Assembly (NCBI GenBank): GCA_934589705.1
Contig: CAKTOH010000020.1
Location: forward strand, 1 to 26,658
Origin: an uncultured Oscillospiraceae bacterium
GTDB taxonomy: Bacteria > Bacillota > Clostridia > Oscillospirales > Oscillospiraceae
Length of the DNA stretch: 26,658 bases
Direction: 5' to 3'
The translations under genes and the position numbers were made by a program. Shown in pieces: positions 13,666-21,325 of the stretch; position 1 is the stretch's first letter, and the number at the start of each line of letters is the position of its first letter. Below the pieces are notes generated by a model. That model was given only the letters and a program-made list of their open reading frames with translations. It did not search any database and was not told the DNA's origin.

Positions 13666-15814
13666 GAGAAAGAAAACCGGAAAACGAACCCAGGTGCTCG
13701 GCGGTCTGATTGGAGTCTGTATGGCTGTAACCTCTCTGCTTTATTTCTTCTGCGCGGAAAAAGCGGACGCGGAGAAAAGAATGGTAGAGATTGTAAACTA
13801 TGTGAAGGTGCAGTGCTCGGCCTACACCCACTTCAATGAATCTTCGGAATCCAAAAGTCTCCTCCGGGCCATTGAAGGTGCCAGGCAGATGAGTACAAAC
13901 ATCGACATGGAAACCGAAAACGGCGGTCAGCTGAGCCAGGAGTTCCTGAAAGAAAATCTTCAGACGCTCTGGGTGGACGGTATCCTTGTACTGGATAAAG
14001 AGGGAAAGACGGACTGTAAATACAGCACGAACGAATCTCTGGCAGATGAGATCACAGAGTATCTGCAAAAAGACATTATCATGGATTTTGTCGGATATGA
14101 AGAAAGATCCTATTCGGAACGGTTTACCAGAGAAGACGGCGCCCATATTGACATTGCGGCCTGCGCCAGAAAAGACGCGCCGGGTATTGTGGCAATCTAT
14201 TATTACACATCTCCCGAATTTGCCAGAAACTACACTCTGACGATACAGAACCTTCTGAATGGCTATAGCACGCAGAAAGACGGAACGATTATTGTCGCGG
14301 ACGAAGGGATCGTTGTTGCCAGCAATGATGAGAGCCTGTTGGGGCAGAGTACGGCCGAAAACGAAGTTGTCCAGGCAATGAAAAAGCATACGGACAGTCA
14401 GCATATCTATCATTTGAGGAAGAACGGAATTGGATATTATGGGATCATGCTGAAGCAGCGGGATTATTATATCTTTGCGTATCTTCCGGATTTGGAAGTG
14501 TTCCATAACCTACCGTTAAGCGTGGCGGGCGTTATTCTGCTTTATCTCTCGATGTTCGGTATCTTCTGGTACTGGTCATATCGAACCGGCCTGGCCCACC
14601 GGAAACAGGAGCAGGAAAGAGATGAAAAATATAAAGCGGAACTTCTGATCGCGGCCAAAAAGGCAGAAGCCGCCAATGTGGCAAAAACGGAGTTTCTCCA
14701 GCGGATGAGCCATGATATCCGGACTCCCCTCAATGGAATCTGCGGCATGATCAATATGGCAGACCATTACGCGGATAATATGGAGAAGCAGACGGAATAC
14801 AGGAAAAAGGTGAAAGAGGCATCCAATCTGCTGCTGGAACTGGTAAATGATGTCCTGGATATGAGTAAGCTGGAGTCGGGTGAAATTGTTCTGGAAGAGG
14901 TTCCGTTCAATCTGAGCAGCATTTCCGGAGAAGTATTTATTGTGATCGAGCAGGTGGCTGCGGAGCGGAATATCCGGATTGTGTGGGAGAAAAATGAAAT
15001 CATACACCAGAATCTGATCGGAAGCGCGGAGTATGTGAAACGGGTGATGATGAATATCCTGTCGAACGCGATAAAATACAATCGAGAAAACGGCTCTATT
15101 TATATCAGCTGCGCAGAAATTCCCTCCGAGCAGCCGGAAATGACGACGATGGAATTTGTCTGCCGGGATACCGGCATCGGAATGACCGAGGAATTCCAGA
15201 AATATGTATTTGAACCCTTTGCCCAGGAAGACAGCGGAAGCCGCACAAAATTTGCCGGAACAGGCCTGGGCATGGCGATTGCAAAGAAACTGGTCGAGAA
15301 AATGGGCGGAACCATCGCTTTTGAAAGCGAAAAAGGCGTAGGAACGACATTTGTGATCCGGGTTCCGTTCAAAATCGATCCGGATGCGGGCAAACGGGAA
15401 GAACGGGAGGACGTATCCGATAAATCCATAAAAGGACTGCGTATTCTTCTGGCGGAAGATAATGAGCTGAATATGGAAATCGCGGAATTTGTGCTCCAGA
15501 GTGAAGGCGTTGACGTGACAAAAGCATGGAACGGTCAGGAAGCCGTCGAGCGATTCCAGAATAGCAAACCCGGTGAATTTGATGTCATTCTTATGGACAT
15601 TATGATGCCGGTCATGAACGGTTATGAAGCCACGAAGAAGATCCGGTCTTTGGACAGAGAGGACGCGAAGAAAATACCGATCATTGCAATGACCGCAAAC
15701 GCGTTCGCGGAGGACAGAATACGCACAAAAGAAGCCGGGATGGATGAACATATCCCCAAGCCGATTGATGTGAAATTACTGATAAAAGTAATTCATAAAT
15801 TGGTAAAATATTAA
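13655..15814 (+). CDS. Hybrid histidine kinase with receiver domain
   Basis: The protein has about 719 residues: a first membrane segment (about 14-33), an extracellular sensor region of ~255 residues with PAS/Cache-like strands, a second membrane segment (about 287-309), a coiled coil, a HisKA domain with phospho-accepting H353 (RMSHDIRTPLNG), a HATPase_c domain (NILSNAIKYN, DTGIGM, FAGTGLGMAIAKKL) and a receiver domain with D648 (ILMDIMMPVMNGYE) and the switch Lys in KPID. No output domain follows. TTG 13655 is chosen because GGAGG (13641-13645) lies 9 bases upstream; it overlaps the binding-protein gene by 11 bases. ATG 13622 is in frame but has no ribosome site. A partner response regulator is not in this window. 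The stop codon abuts a MITE-like element. Confidence 0.92.
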   Translation: MDIKRKKTGKRTQVLGGLIGVCMAVTSLLYFFCAEKADAEKRMVEIVNYVKVQCSAYTHFNESSESKSLLRAIEGARQMSTNIDMETENGGQLSQEFLKENLQTLWVDGILVLDKEGKTDCKYSTNESLADEITEYLQKDIIMDFVGYEERSYSERFTREDGAHIDIAACARKDAPGIVAIYYYTSPEFARNYTLTIQNLLNGYSTQKDGTIIVADEGIVVASNDESLLGQSTAENEVVQAMKKHTDSQHIYHLRKNGIGYYGIMLKQRDYYIFAYLPDLEVFHNLPLSVAGVILLYLSMFGIFWYWSYRTGLAHRKQEQERDEKYKAELLIAAKKAEAANVAKTEFLQRMSHDIRTPLNGICGMINMADHYADNMEKQTEYRKKVKEASNLLLELVNDVLDMSKLESGEIVLEEVPFNLSSISGEVFIVIEQVAAERNIRIVWEKNEIIHQNLIGSAEYVKRVMMNILSNAIKYNRENGSIYISCAEIPSEQPEMTTMEFVCRDTGIGMTEEFQKYVFEPFAQEDSGSRTKFAGTGLGMAIAKKLVEKMGGTIAFESEKGVGTTFVIRVPFKIDPDAGKREEREDVSDKSIKGLRILLAEDNELNMEIAEFVLQSEGVDVTKAWNGQEAVERFQNSKPGEFDVILMDIMMPVMNGYEATKKIRSLDREDAKKIPIIAMTANAFAEDRIRTKEAGMDEHIPKPIDVKLLIKVIHKLVKY

Positions 15815-16032
15815 GGAAGCTCTGATTAAATCGGCAAGAGCTGGTAGCGAGAGATTTTGTTCTCAGGCAAGGTTTGGAAAATGGGGGAATACTGCATGTA
15901 CCCGCAAGGGGTATGCCGCATCCGTAAGCCAGCTTCGCTGGCAACGGCTGCGCTATATTTCCCATTTTTCAAACCGCAGACTGGGGGCAAAAGATCCGCT
16001 GCCCAGCCACAGACGATTTATTCAGAGTTTCC
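15815..16032. mobile_element. MITE-like element with IS5-type ends (~218 bp)
   Basis: GGAAGCTCTGATTAAATCG at 15815 and the complement of GGAAACTCTGAATAAATCG ending at 16032 form terminal inverted repeats that match at 17 of 19 positions. Internally GGTTTGGAAAATGGG pairs with CCCATTTTTCAAACC, so the whole unit folds back. No transposase is encoded. The ends resemble the left end of the IS5 remnant at 11894, which could have supplied transposase. A clear target-site duplication is not visible. Confidence 0.7.
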
Positions 16033-16042
16033 CTATAACGAA

Positions 16043-16067
16043 GGGGTCAGGCTCATCGCCTGACCCC
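16043..16067. other. Perfect 10-bp hairpin preceding the intron fragment
   Basis: GGGGTCAGGC, loop TCATC, GCCTGACCCC. No U-tract follows; instead the group II intron start lies 9 bases downstream. Some bacterial group II introns (class C) insert just after such stem-loops, so this may be the original target. Confidence 0.6.
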
Positions 16068-16076
16068 AACATTTAT

Positions 16077-16200
16077 GTGCGCCTGGTGAGCGCACGATCT
16101 CTAGGGGGAAAGTCCCAAAGTCGCCCGGTAGCGGGAAGACTTAGCCAAAGGCAAGGGTATCCGCCGTGAGGCGAAATCTGAAGAAAGCCGGATTTTGGGA
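16077..16200 (+). mobile_element. Group II intron 5' fragment
   Basis: The stretch begins with GTGCG and forms the hairpin GTGCGC/GCGCAC (16077-16094), then continues with AGGGGGAAAGTCCC and GTCGCCCGGTAGCGGGAAGAC. This is the look of the first part of domain I of bacterial group II introns as I recall it. The rest of the ribozyme and any reverse transcriptase are missing, so the fragment is inactive. The right boundary is uncertain (about 16190-16215). Confidence 0.55.
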
Positions 16201-16248
16201 GCCCCAAAAGTCTCTTAGGGTCTATCTACTTTTTGATTTTTCCCATAA

Positions 16249-16324
16249 GGGGGTGCAAAGCAAAAAACAGCAGCTCATCTTCGGTAAAATAGAAAATCCG
16301 GGCATTGAGGACTTTTGCACCCCC
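16249..16324. repeat. Inverted repeat flanking a 52-base core
   Basis: GGGGGTGCAAAG (16249-16260) is matched by CTTTTGCACCCCC (16312-16324). The pair may be a foldback element or the debris of a larger insertion; no gene is supported here. It lies between the intron fragment and the tRNA-Ser terminator. Confidence 0.45.
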
Positions 16325-16370
16325 ATACTCGGAAAACTGCTTGATATAAAGACTTCTTCGACAGAAAAAT

Positions 16371-16408
16371 AAAAAAGTACGGTAGCCCATTGTATTATGG
16401 ACTACCGT
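16371..16408 (-). terminator. Terminator of tRNA-Ser
   Basis: On the minus strand ACGGTAGTCCAT pairs with ATGGGCTACCGT (12 bp, one mismatch) and a T-run follows. It starts 7 bases after the tRNA 3' end. Confidence 0.85.
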
Positions 16409-16414
16409 ATTTCG

Positions 16415-16505
16415 TGGCGGAGATGGAGGGATTTGAACCCCCGCACGCCTTGCGGCGCCTAGCGGATTTCGAATCCGCACCCTTCGGCCACTTGGGTACA
16501 TCTCC
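16415..16505 (-). tRNA. tRNA-Ser (anticodon CGA)
   Basis: A 91-base class II tRNA on the minus strand. Acceptor arms GGAGATG/CATCTCC, a G discriminator and an encoded CCA are visible. The anticodon stem GCGGA/TCCGC holds the loop TTCGAAA, giving CGA, which reads UCG serine codons. The long variable arm (GCGCC-GCAA-GGCGT) and the T-arm GGGGGTTCAAATCCC are clear. Confidence 0.95.
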
Positions 16506-16515
16506 AGACTGGGGT

Positions 16516-16544
16516 ATTATACCAGCTTTCTCCGGAAAAATCAA
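16516..16544 (-). promoter_or_regulatory. Promoter of tRNA-Ser
   Basis: On the minus strand TTGATT and a perfect TATAAT are 17 bases apart, with the tRNA starting 10 bases after the -10 box. It is divergent from the metY promoter. Confidence 0.7.
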
Positions 16545-16584
16545 GCCAAATTCCCGACAGCAGCTGAGGAAAATGCTATTTTCG

Positions 16585-16613
16585 TTGACAAATGCCAGGG
16601 AAGAAGGTACAAT
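16585..16613 (+). promoter_or_regulatory. Sigma-A promoter of metY-metA
   Basis: TTGACA (16585-16590) and TACAAT (16608-16613) are 17 bases apart. The predicted leader is only about 25-30 bases, leaving no room for a SAM riboswitch or T-box. Confidence 0.75.
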
Positions 16614-16646
16614 ATAGAACAGAATTGATAATATGAGGTGACCTTT

Positions 16647-17930
16647 ATGGAGAATCTGCATCCGGAAACCCTTTGCATTCAGGCGGGCTACAAGCCGGGA
16701 AACGGTGAGCCCCGTCAGCTGCCCATTGTTCAGAGCACGACCTTCAAGTACGCAACTTCTGCGGATATGGGAAAGCTTTTCGACCTGGAGGCTGAGGGCT
16801 ATTTCTATTCCCGGCTGGCCAATCCCACCTGCGATGCCGTTGCCGCCAAGATCTGTGCCTTGGAGGGCGGCTCTGCCGCCATGCTTACCGGCTCCGGCCA
16901 GGCGGCTACCTTCCTGGCGGTATTCAACATTGCGGGGGCAGGCGACCACATCGTTGCCAGCTCTGCCATCTACGGCGGCAGCTATAACCTGTTTGCCGTG
17001 ACCATGAAGCGAATGGGACTGGAGACTACTTTTGTGGATCCGGACTGCTCTCAGGATGAGCTGAACGCCGCTTTCCGCCCCAATACCAAGGCGGTCTTCG
17101 GCGAGACCATTGCCAATCCGGCTCTTACGGTGCTGGATATTGAAAAATTTGCCGGAGCGGCCCATGCCCATGGGGTGCCCCTGATTGTGGACAACACCTT
17201 TGCCACGCCCATCAACTGCCGCCCCTTCCAGTGGGGAGCGGATATTGTGACCCACTCCACCACCAAGTACATGGACGGTCACGCCGCCTGCCTGGGCGGC
17301 TGCATCGTAGACAGCGGCAATTTCGACTGGACAGCCCATGCGGATAAATTTCCCGGCCTCACCACTCCCGACGAAAGCTACCACGGCGTTACCTATACCG
17401 AGCATTTCGGTCAGGGCGGGGCCTTTATCAACAAGTGCGTTGCCCAGCTTATGCGGGACTTCGGCTGCGTTCAGTCTCCCCAGAACGCCTTTATTCTGAA
17501 TCTGGGGCTGGAAAGCCTGCCCTTCCGGATGAAGCAGCACTGCGCCAACGCATTGGCGATTGCTACCTTCCTCAAAGGCCATGAAAAGGTCAAGTGGGTC
17601 AAGTATTCCGGTCTGGAAGGGGACAAGTACTATGATCTTGCCAGGAAGTATATGCCGAACGGCACCTGCGGCGTGATTTCCTTTGGCCTGAAGGGGGGCA
17701 GAGCGGCGGCGGAGATTTTCATGAAGCATCTGCGCCTGGGCTCCATTGAGACCCATGTGGCCGATTCCAGAACCTGCTGCCTGCACCCGGCTTCCTCCAC
17801 CCATCGGCAGATGAGCGACGCTGAGCTGGAGGCTGCCGGGGTAGGAGCCGACCTGATCCGCCTGAGCTGCGGCCTGGAGAACGCCGAGGATCTGATCGGG
17901 GATATCGCCCAGGCTTTGGAGAACGTATAA
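16647..17930 (+). CDS. metY: O-acetylhomoserine sulfhydrylase (MetY)
   Basis: The 427-residue protein belongs to the Cys/Met metabolism PLP-enzyme family. The Schiff-base lysine is K207 in HSTTKYMDGH; GSGQAA, IYGGSYNLF, VDNTFATP and the C-terminal SSTHRQMSDAEL and IRLSCGLEN motifs are typical of O-acetylhomoserine sulfhydrylases of about 430 residues. It would make homocysteine directly from O-acetylhomoserine and sulfide in the cytoplasm. ATG 16647 follows GAGGTGA by a few bases; GTG 16638 overlaps the ribosome site and is less likely. metA follows after 15 bases, which supports the substrate call. A gamma-lyase or cystathionine gamma-synthase is less likely, given the length. Confidence 0.93.
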   Translation: MENLHPETLCIQAGYKPGNGEPRQLPIVQSTTFKYATSADMGKLFDLEAEGYFYSRLANPTCDAVAAKICALEGGSAAMLTGSGQAATFLAVFNIAGAGDHIVASSAIYGGSYNLFAVTMKRMGLETTFVDPDCSQDELNAAFRPNTKAVFGETIANPALTVLDIEKFAGAAHAHGVPLIVDNTFATPINCRPFQWGADIVTHSTTKYMDGHAACLGGCIVDSGNFDWTAHADKFPGLTTPDESYHGVTYTEHFGQGGAFINKCVAQLMRDFGCVQSPQNAFILNLGLESLPFRMKQHCANALAIATFLKGHEKVKWVKYSGLEGDKYYDLARKYMPNGTCGVISFGLKGGRAAAEIFMKHLRLGSIETHVADSRTCCLHPASSTHRQMSDAELEAAGVGADLIRLSCGLENAEDLIGDIAQALENV

Positions 17931-17945
17931 TCAGGAGGAAACAGC

Positions 17946-18881
17946 GTGCCAATTCAGATACCCAACGATCTCCCGGCGGCGGAGACCCTGAAAAAAGAGA
18001 ATATTTTCGTCATGAAGCAGACCCGAGCCCAGACCCAGCATATCCGGCCTCTGGAAATCGTGCTGCTGAACCTGATGCCCACAAAAATCGTCACCGAGAC
18101 CCAGCTGAGCCGGGTTCTGGGCAACACCCCCTTGCAGGTGCATCTGGAGCTGATGATGGTGTCCAGCCACCGAGCCAAGAATACGCCGGAGGAGCATCTG
18201 CTGTCCTTCTACAAGACCTTCGATGAGCTGAAGGACCGGAAATTCGACGGCATGGTCATCACCGGTGCGCCGGTGGAAAACCTGCCCTTTGAGCAGGTGG
18301 ATTACTGGCAGGAGCTGACTCAGATCATGGAGTGGAGCAAGACTCACGTCCATTCCACCTTCCACATCTGCTGGGGTGCCCAGGCGGGACTGTACTATCA
18401 CTACGGCATCCAGAAAAATCAGCTGCCGGAGAAGCTTTTCGGGGTCTATCCCCATCACGCGGACTATAAGCGGGCGATTTTGCTCCGGGGCTTTGATGAT
18501 GTGTTTTATGCCCCCCATTCCCGGCATACCACCGTCCTGCGGGAGGACATCGAGGCAGTGCCCGGACTGAAGATTCTGGCTTCCTCGGAAGAAGCCGGGG
18601 TGTACATCATCATGAATAAGGAGGGGCGACAGATTTTTGTTACCGGCCACTCGGAATACGACCCGGACACCCTGGAGCGGGAGTACCTTCGGGATAAAAA
18701 CCAGGGCCTTCCCATCCATGTGCCCGTGAATTACTACCCGGATGACGACGACACCAAGCGGCCCATTGTGCGCTGGCGGGGCCACGGGAACCTACTGTAC
18801 AGCAACTGGCTGAACTATTTTGTCTACCAGACCACGCCCTACGACATCATGTCTGTAGGCCAGGGGGTCATGGAGGATTGA
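17946..18881 (+). CDS. metA: Homoserine O-acetyltransferase (MetA family)
   Basis: The 311-residue MetA-family protein has the catalytic residues at the family's usual numbers: C142 (HICWGAQAG), H235 and E237 (GHSEYD). Residue 111 is Glu ([12 protein letters not shown]). In studied MetA proteins Glu at 111 goes with acetyl-CoA use, as in Bacillus cereus, and Gly with succinyl-CoA use, as in E. coli. The product is therefore called an acetyltransferase, despite the common 'succinyltransferase' label of the family, and its product fits MetY next door. The GTG start follows AGGAGG (17934-17939). It makes O-acetylhomoserine, the committed step to methionine. Confidence 0.93.
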   Translation: MPIQIPNDLPAAETLKKENIFVMKQTRAQTQHIRPLEIVLLNLMPTKIVTETQLSRVLGNTPLQVHLELMMVSSHRAKNTPEEHLLSFYKTFDELKDRKFDGMVITGAPVENLPFEQVDYWQELTQIMEWSKTHVHSTFHICWGAQAGLYYHYGIQKNQLPEKLFGVYPHHADYKRAILLRGFDDVFYAPHSRHTTVLREDIEAVPGLKILASSEEAGVYIIMNKEGRQIFVTGHSEYDPDTLEREYLRDKNQGLPIHVPVNYYPDDDDTKRPIVRWRGHGNLLYSNWLNYFVYQTTPYDIMSVGQGVMED

Positions 18882-18884
18882 CCC

Positions 18885-20066
18885 GTGACCCATAAGAAGC
18901 AAATCGTTCTGGATTTTTACAGCTGTCACAATCTGGGAGACGACCTGTTCGTGGAAGCCTTTGCCGAGCATTTCTCCGACTGCGAGATTCATCTGCTGGT
19001 CAATCCCAGATGCGTTCCTAAAAAGCTGCCTCCCAATGTCCGAATTCTCCATTTTTCCCATGTGGATCTGCGGCTTCGCAGGATTTCCAATCTGGCCTCC
19101 CACCGGGGACGGCAGAAAATGGTACATATAGTGGAGCATGTGCGCCAGAGACGGCTGAAGCATATTGCCAGTGGCTGTGATGCCTTCGTGAAAATCGGCG
19201 GCTCAATTTTCATGCAGCACGCTCCGGGATGCCAGGAAATTGACTTTTCGACGACGGAAAAGCCAGACTTTACCTTGCGTCCGGCCCGGGGCGGCAGGGG
19301 AAACCACTTCGTCATCGGGGCCAACCTGGGCCCGGTGTATTCCGAAGACTATTGGGAGCAGATGGCTGAAAAATTCCGGGAATACCGTCATGTGTGCCTC
19401 CGGGACTATGCCTCTTACTGCAAAATGCGCACCGCGCCCAATGTGCAGTACGCCCCGGATGTGCTGTTCCTGATTCCAAAGCCCTATGTAGGTGAGGTAG
19501 GGGAGAATGTGGCCATTTCCGTGATGGACCTGCGCCAGAATACCCAGGATGAAGCCGTGGCTCAGGCCTATTATGACCTGTTGGAGCGGGTAATTGCCTA
19601 CTTCCTGGGTCGGGAAATCCCGGTGACCCTCATGTCCTTCTGTCAGTGGCAGGGGGATGAGAAGGCGGTGCAGACGCTTCTGAACCGGTTCCCCGGGGAA
19701 AAACGCCTGTATTCCTGCTGCTATCGGGGAAGCGCCCGGCAGAGCCTGAAGGTGCTCTCCGGAGCCAGCTTCGTGGTGGGAACCCGGTTCCACAGCACCA
19801 TTCTGGGGATTTCCTTCGGAAAACCGGTGTTTCCCATTATTTACAATTCCAAGACTGCCCATTATCTGGCGGATCTGTCTTTCCCCGGGAAATCCGCTGC
19901 CTTGGAGGAGCTGCCCTCTGTGACCCTGGAGGATGTGCTCTATAACTATCAGAACAATATCATCGCCGACTGCACCGATCATCACCGGTATGCGGTGAAC
20001 CAGTTCAGCGGTCTGGAGAGTTACCTTAACGAAAAGGAGAGCGCAATTGAAAGCAGTATTGTTTGA
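18885..20066 (+). CDS. Polysaccharide pyruvyl transferase family protein
   Basis: The 393-residue protein shows the PF04230 pattern: an N-terminal FYSCHNLGDDLF glycine loop, FVKIGGSIFM, NHFVIGANLGPVYS, RDYASYCKM, YAPDVLFL and, late in the chain, FVVGTRFHSTILGISFGKPVFPI. This fold transfers pyruvyl or related groups to cell-surface sugars, but many members are uncharacterised. The GTG start has GGAGG 8 bases upstream and follows the metA stop by 3 bases, so it is cotranscribed with the methionine genes. No glycosyltransferases are near, so its substrate is open. Confidence 0.85.
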   Translation: MTHKKQIVLDFYSCHNLGDDLFVEAFAEHFSDCEIHLLVNPRCVPKKLPPNVRILHFSHVDLRLRRISNLASHRGRQKMVHIVEHVRQRRLKHIASGCDAFVKIGGSIFMQHAPGCQEIDFSTTEKPDFTLRPARGGRGNHFVIGANLGPVYSEDYWEQMAEKFREYRHVCLRDYASYCKMRTAPNVQYAPDVLFLIPKPYVGEVGENVAISVMDLRQNTQDEAVAQAYYDLLERVIAYFLGREIPVTLMSFCQWQGDEKAVQTLLNRFPGEKRLYSCCYRGSARQSLKVLSGASFVVGTRFHSTILGISFGKPVFPIIYNSKTAHYLADLSFPGKSAALEELPSVTLEDVLYNYQNNIIADCTDHHRYAVNQFSGLESYLNEKESAIESSIV

Positions 20067-20748
20067 CCTGGACGGAACCCTGCTTCCCATGGATCAGGAG
20101 GTGTTCGTCAAGGATTATTTGGGCCGGATGGCGGCTTTTCTGGCGCCTCACGGCTACGATCCGGAAAAACTCATCAAAGCTGTCTGGAAGGGCACCGGAG
20201 CCATGGTGAAAAATGACGGAAAGGCCAGAAATGAGGATGTATTCTGGGCTGTGTTTGACCGGGTGATGGAGCGAGACGGACGGGCGGACAATGCCCTGTT
20301 CGATGAATTTTACCAGAGAGAATTCCAGAAATCCCGCAATAGCTGCGGCTTTCAGCCTGCTGCGGCCTCGGCGGTGCGGGAAATCCGGAGTCTGGGCTAT
20401 CGGGTGATTCTTGCCACCAATCCTTTGTTCCCGGCGGTTGCCACCCAGAGCCGTATTCGCTGGGCCGGGCTGGAACCGGAGGACTTTGAATTCATCACCA
20501 CCTACGAAAATGCCCGGTTCTGTAAGCCAAACCCCGATTATTACCGGGAAATTCTGGGCAAACTGAACCTGGACCCTGGGGACTGCCTGATGGTGGGAAA
20601 CGATGTAGATGAGGATATGATTGCGGAAACTCTGGGAATGAAGGCGTTCCTGCTGACGGACTGCCTGATCAACCGGAACGGGAAGGACATTTTCCGGTAT
20701 CCAAGCGGAGGCTTTTCCGAACTGCTGCAATACGTTCGGAGTCTTTGA
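20047..20748 (+). CDS. HAD-superfamily hydrolase
   Basis: The 233-residue protein has HAD motif I FDLDGTLL (D7 nucleophile, D9), motif II near VILATNP, motif III Lys in FCKPNPDYY and motif IV GNDVDEDMIAE. The cap is inserted after motif I (a C1-type helical cap). It should be a phosphatase of a small phosphorylated metabolite; the substrate is unknown. The TTG start follows AAGGAG by 7 bases and overlaps the pyruvyl-transferase gene by 20 bases, so the two are translationally coupled. It is the last gene of the metY-metA unit. Confidence 0.9.
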   Translation: MKAVLFDLDGTLLPMDQEVFVKDYLGRMAAFLAPHGYDPEKLIKAVWKGTGAMVKNDGKARNEDVFWAVFDRVMERDGRADNALFDEFYQREFQKSRNSCGFQPAAASAVREIRSLGYRVILATNPLFPAVATQSRIRWAGLEPEDFEFITTYENARFCKPNPDYYREILGKLNLDPGDCLMVGNDVDEDMIAETLGMKAFLLTDCLINRNGKDIFRYPSGGFSELLQYVRSL

Positions 20749-20821
20749 CGGGGTGCTGGCGGTATTTACGTTTTCTGCGCGGCACCTGTTTGACAGACGT
20801 TACCGGCGGGGTGGAGCTGAA

Positions 20822-20852
20822 GAGCCACAGGTTGAGACACAACCTGCGGCTC
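20822..20852. other. Hairpin between the met operon and the FTR-like gene
   Basis: GAGCCACAGGTTG pairs with CAACCTGCGGCTC (13 bp, one mismatch, 5-base loop). No U-tract follows, so it is not a classic terminator. It lies in the ~200-base leader of the next gene; I recognise no riboswitch class. Nothing else is supported between 20749 and 20930. Confidence 0.5.
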
Positions 20853-20945
20853 ATGCGCTTGGCTTTCTGCGATTCAGAAACGGCATCAGATCGTCGTGAG
20901 AGCGTTTCCCGGAAGACGGATTACATAGAAAAAGGAGGAAACACC

Positions 20946-21140
20946 ATGGCAGTGCGGCTGAATGAGGATGCGGAAATGGTAAAGACCATCCGGGAGGGCC
21001 TGAAGCGGACGGGAGGCTACTGCCCCTGCCGGTTGGAGCGGACGCCGGAGAATAAGTGCGTGTGCAAGGAATTCCGGGATCAGATCGCCGACCCCAAATT
21101 CCACGGTTACTGTCACTGTATGCTCTACTATAAAGAGTAA
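20946..21140 (+). CDS. Ferredoxin-thioredoxin reductase catalytic-subunit-like protein
   Basis: The 64-residue protein carries six cysteines in three CxC pairs: C26/C28 (GYCPCR), C38/C40 (KCVCKEFR) and C56/C58 (GYCHCMLYYK). This is the cysteine arrangement of the FTR catalytic chain, which holds a [4Fe-4S] cluster beside a redox-active disulfide. Plant and cyanobacterial enzymes are about 110 residues and need a variable subunit; here the chain is half that size and no partner gene is near, as in many anaerobes. The spacing between CxC pairs differs from the plant type. AGGAGG lies 7 bases before ATG. The cluster and partner (ferredoxin, thioredoxin) are inferred. Confidence 0.85.
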   Translation: MAVRLNEDAEMVKTIREGLKRTGGYCPCRLERTPENKCVCKEFRDQIADPKFHGYCHCMLYYKE

Positions 21141-21167
21141 AAAATTGGCAGATTCCGAAAAAACCTG

Positions 21168-21196
21168 TTGACAAACGCCGCACCGTATGCTAGAAT
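21168..21196 (+). promoter_or_regulatory. Promoter of tRNA-Leu
   Basis: TTGACA (21168-21173) and TAGAAT (21191-21196) are 17 bases apart, about 40 bases before the tRNA. Confidence 0.75.
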
Positions 21197-21234
21197 AATC
21201 AAGCGCTGAGGGGAGCACCTCAGAAAGCGTATAT

Positions 21235-21322
21235 GGGCGAGTGGTGGAATTGGTAGACTCGCTAGATTCAGGTTCTAGTGTTCACTGCGGACGTGCGGGT
21301 TCAAGTCCCGCCTCGCCCACCA
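21235..21322 (+). tRNA. tRNA-Leu (anticodon CAG)
   Basis: An 88-base class II tRNA. Acceptor arms GGGCGAG/CTCGCCC, discriminator A and an encoded CCA are visible. The anticodon stem CTAGA/TCTAG holds the loop TTCAGGT, giving CAG, which reads CUG leucine codons. The D-loop TTGGTAGAC, the variable arm and the T-arm GCGGGTTCAAGTCCCGC are clear. Confidence 0.95.
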
Positions 21323-21325
21323 AAT

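Noticed and set aside
14576..15751. Long minus-strand open frame inside the histidine kinase gene
   Set aside because: It is antisense to well-defined HisKA, HATPase and receiver domains, with no start signal or family resemblance.
15811..16036. Target-site duplication around the MITE-like element
   Set aside because: TTAA on the left and CTAT on the right do not match; TA-type duplications of 2-3 bases cannot be told from chance.
16395..17804. Long minus-strand open frame across metY and tRNA-Ser
   Set aside because: It overlaps a tRNA and a certain gene, and its sequence has no domain-like features.
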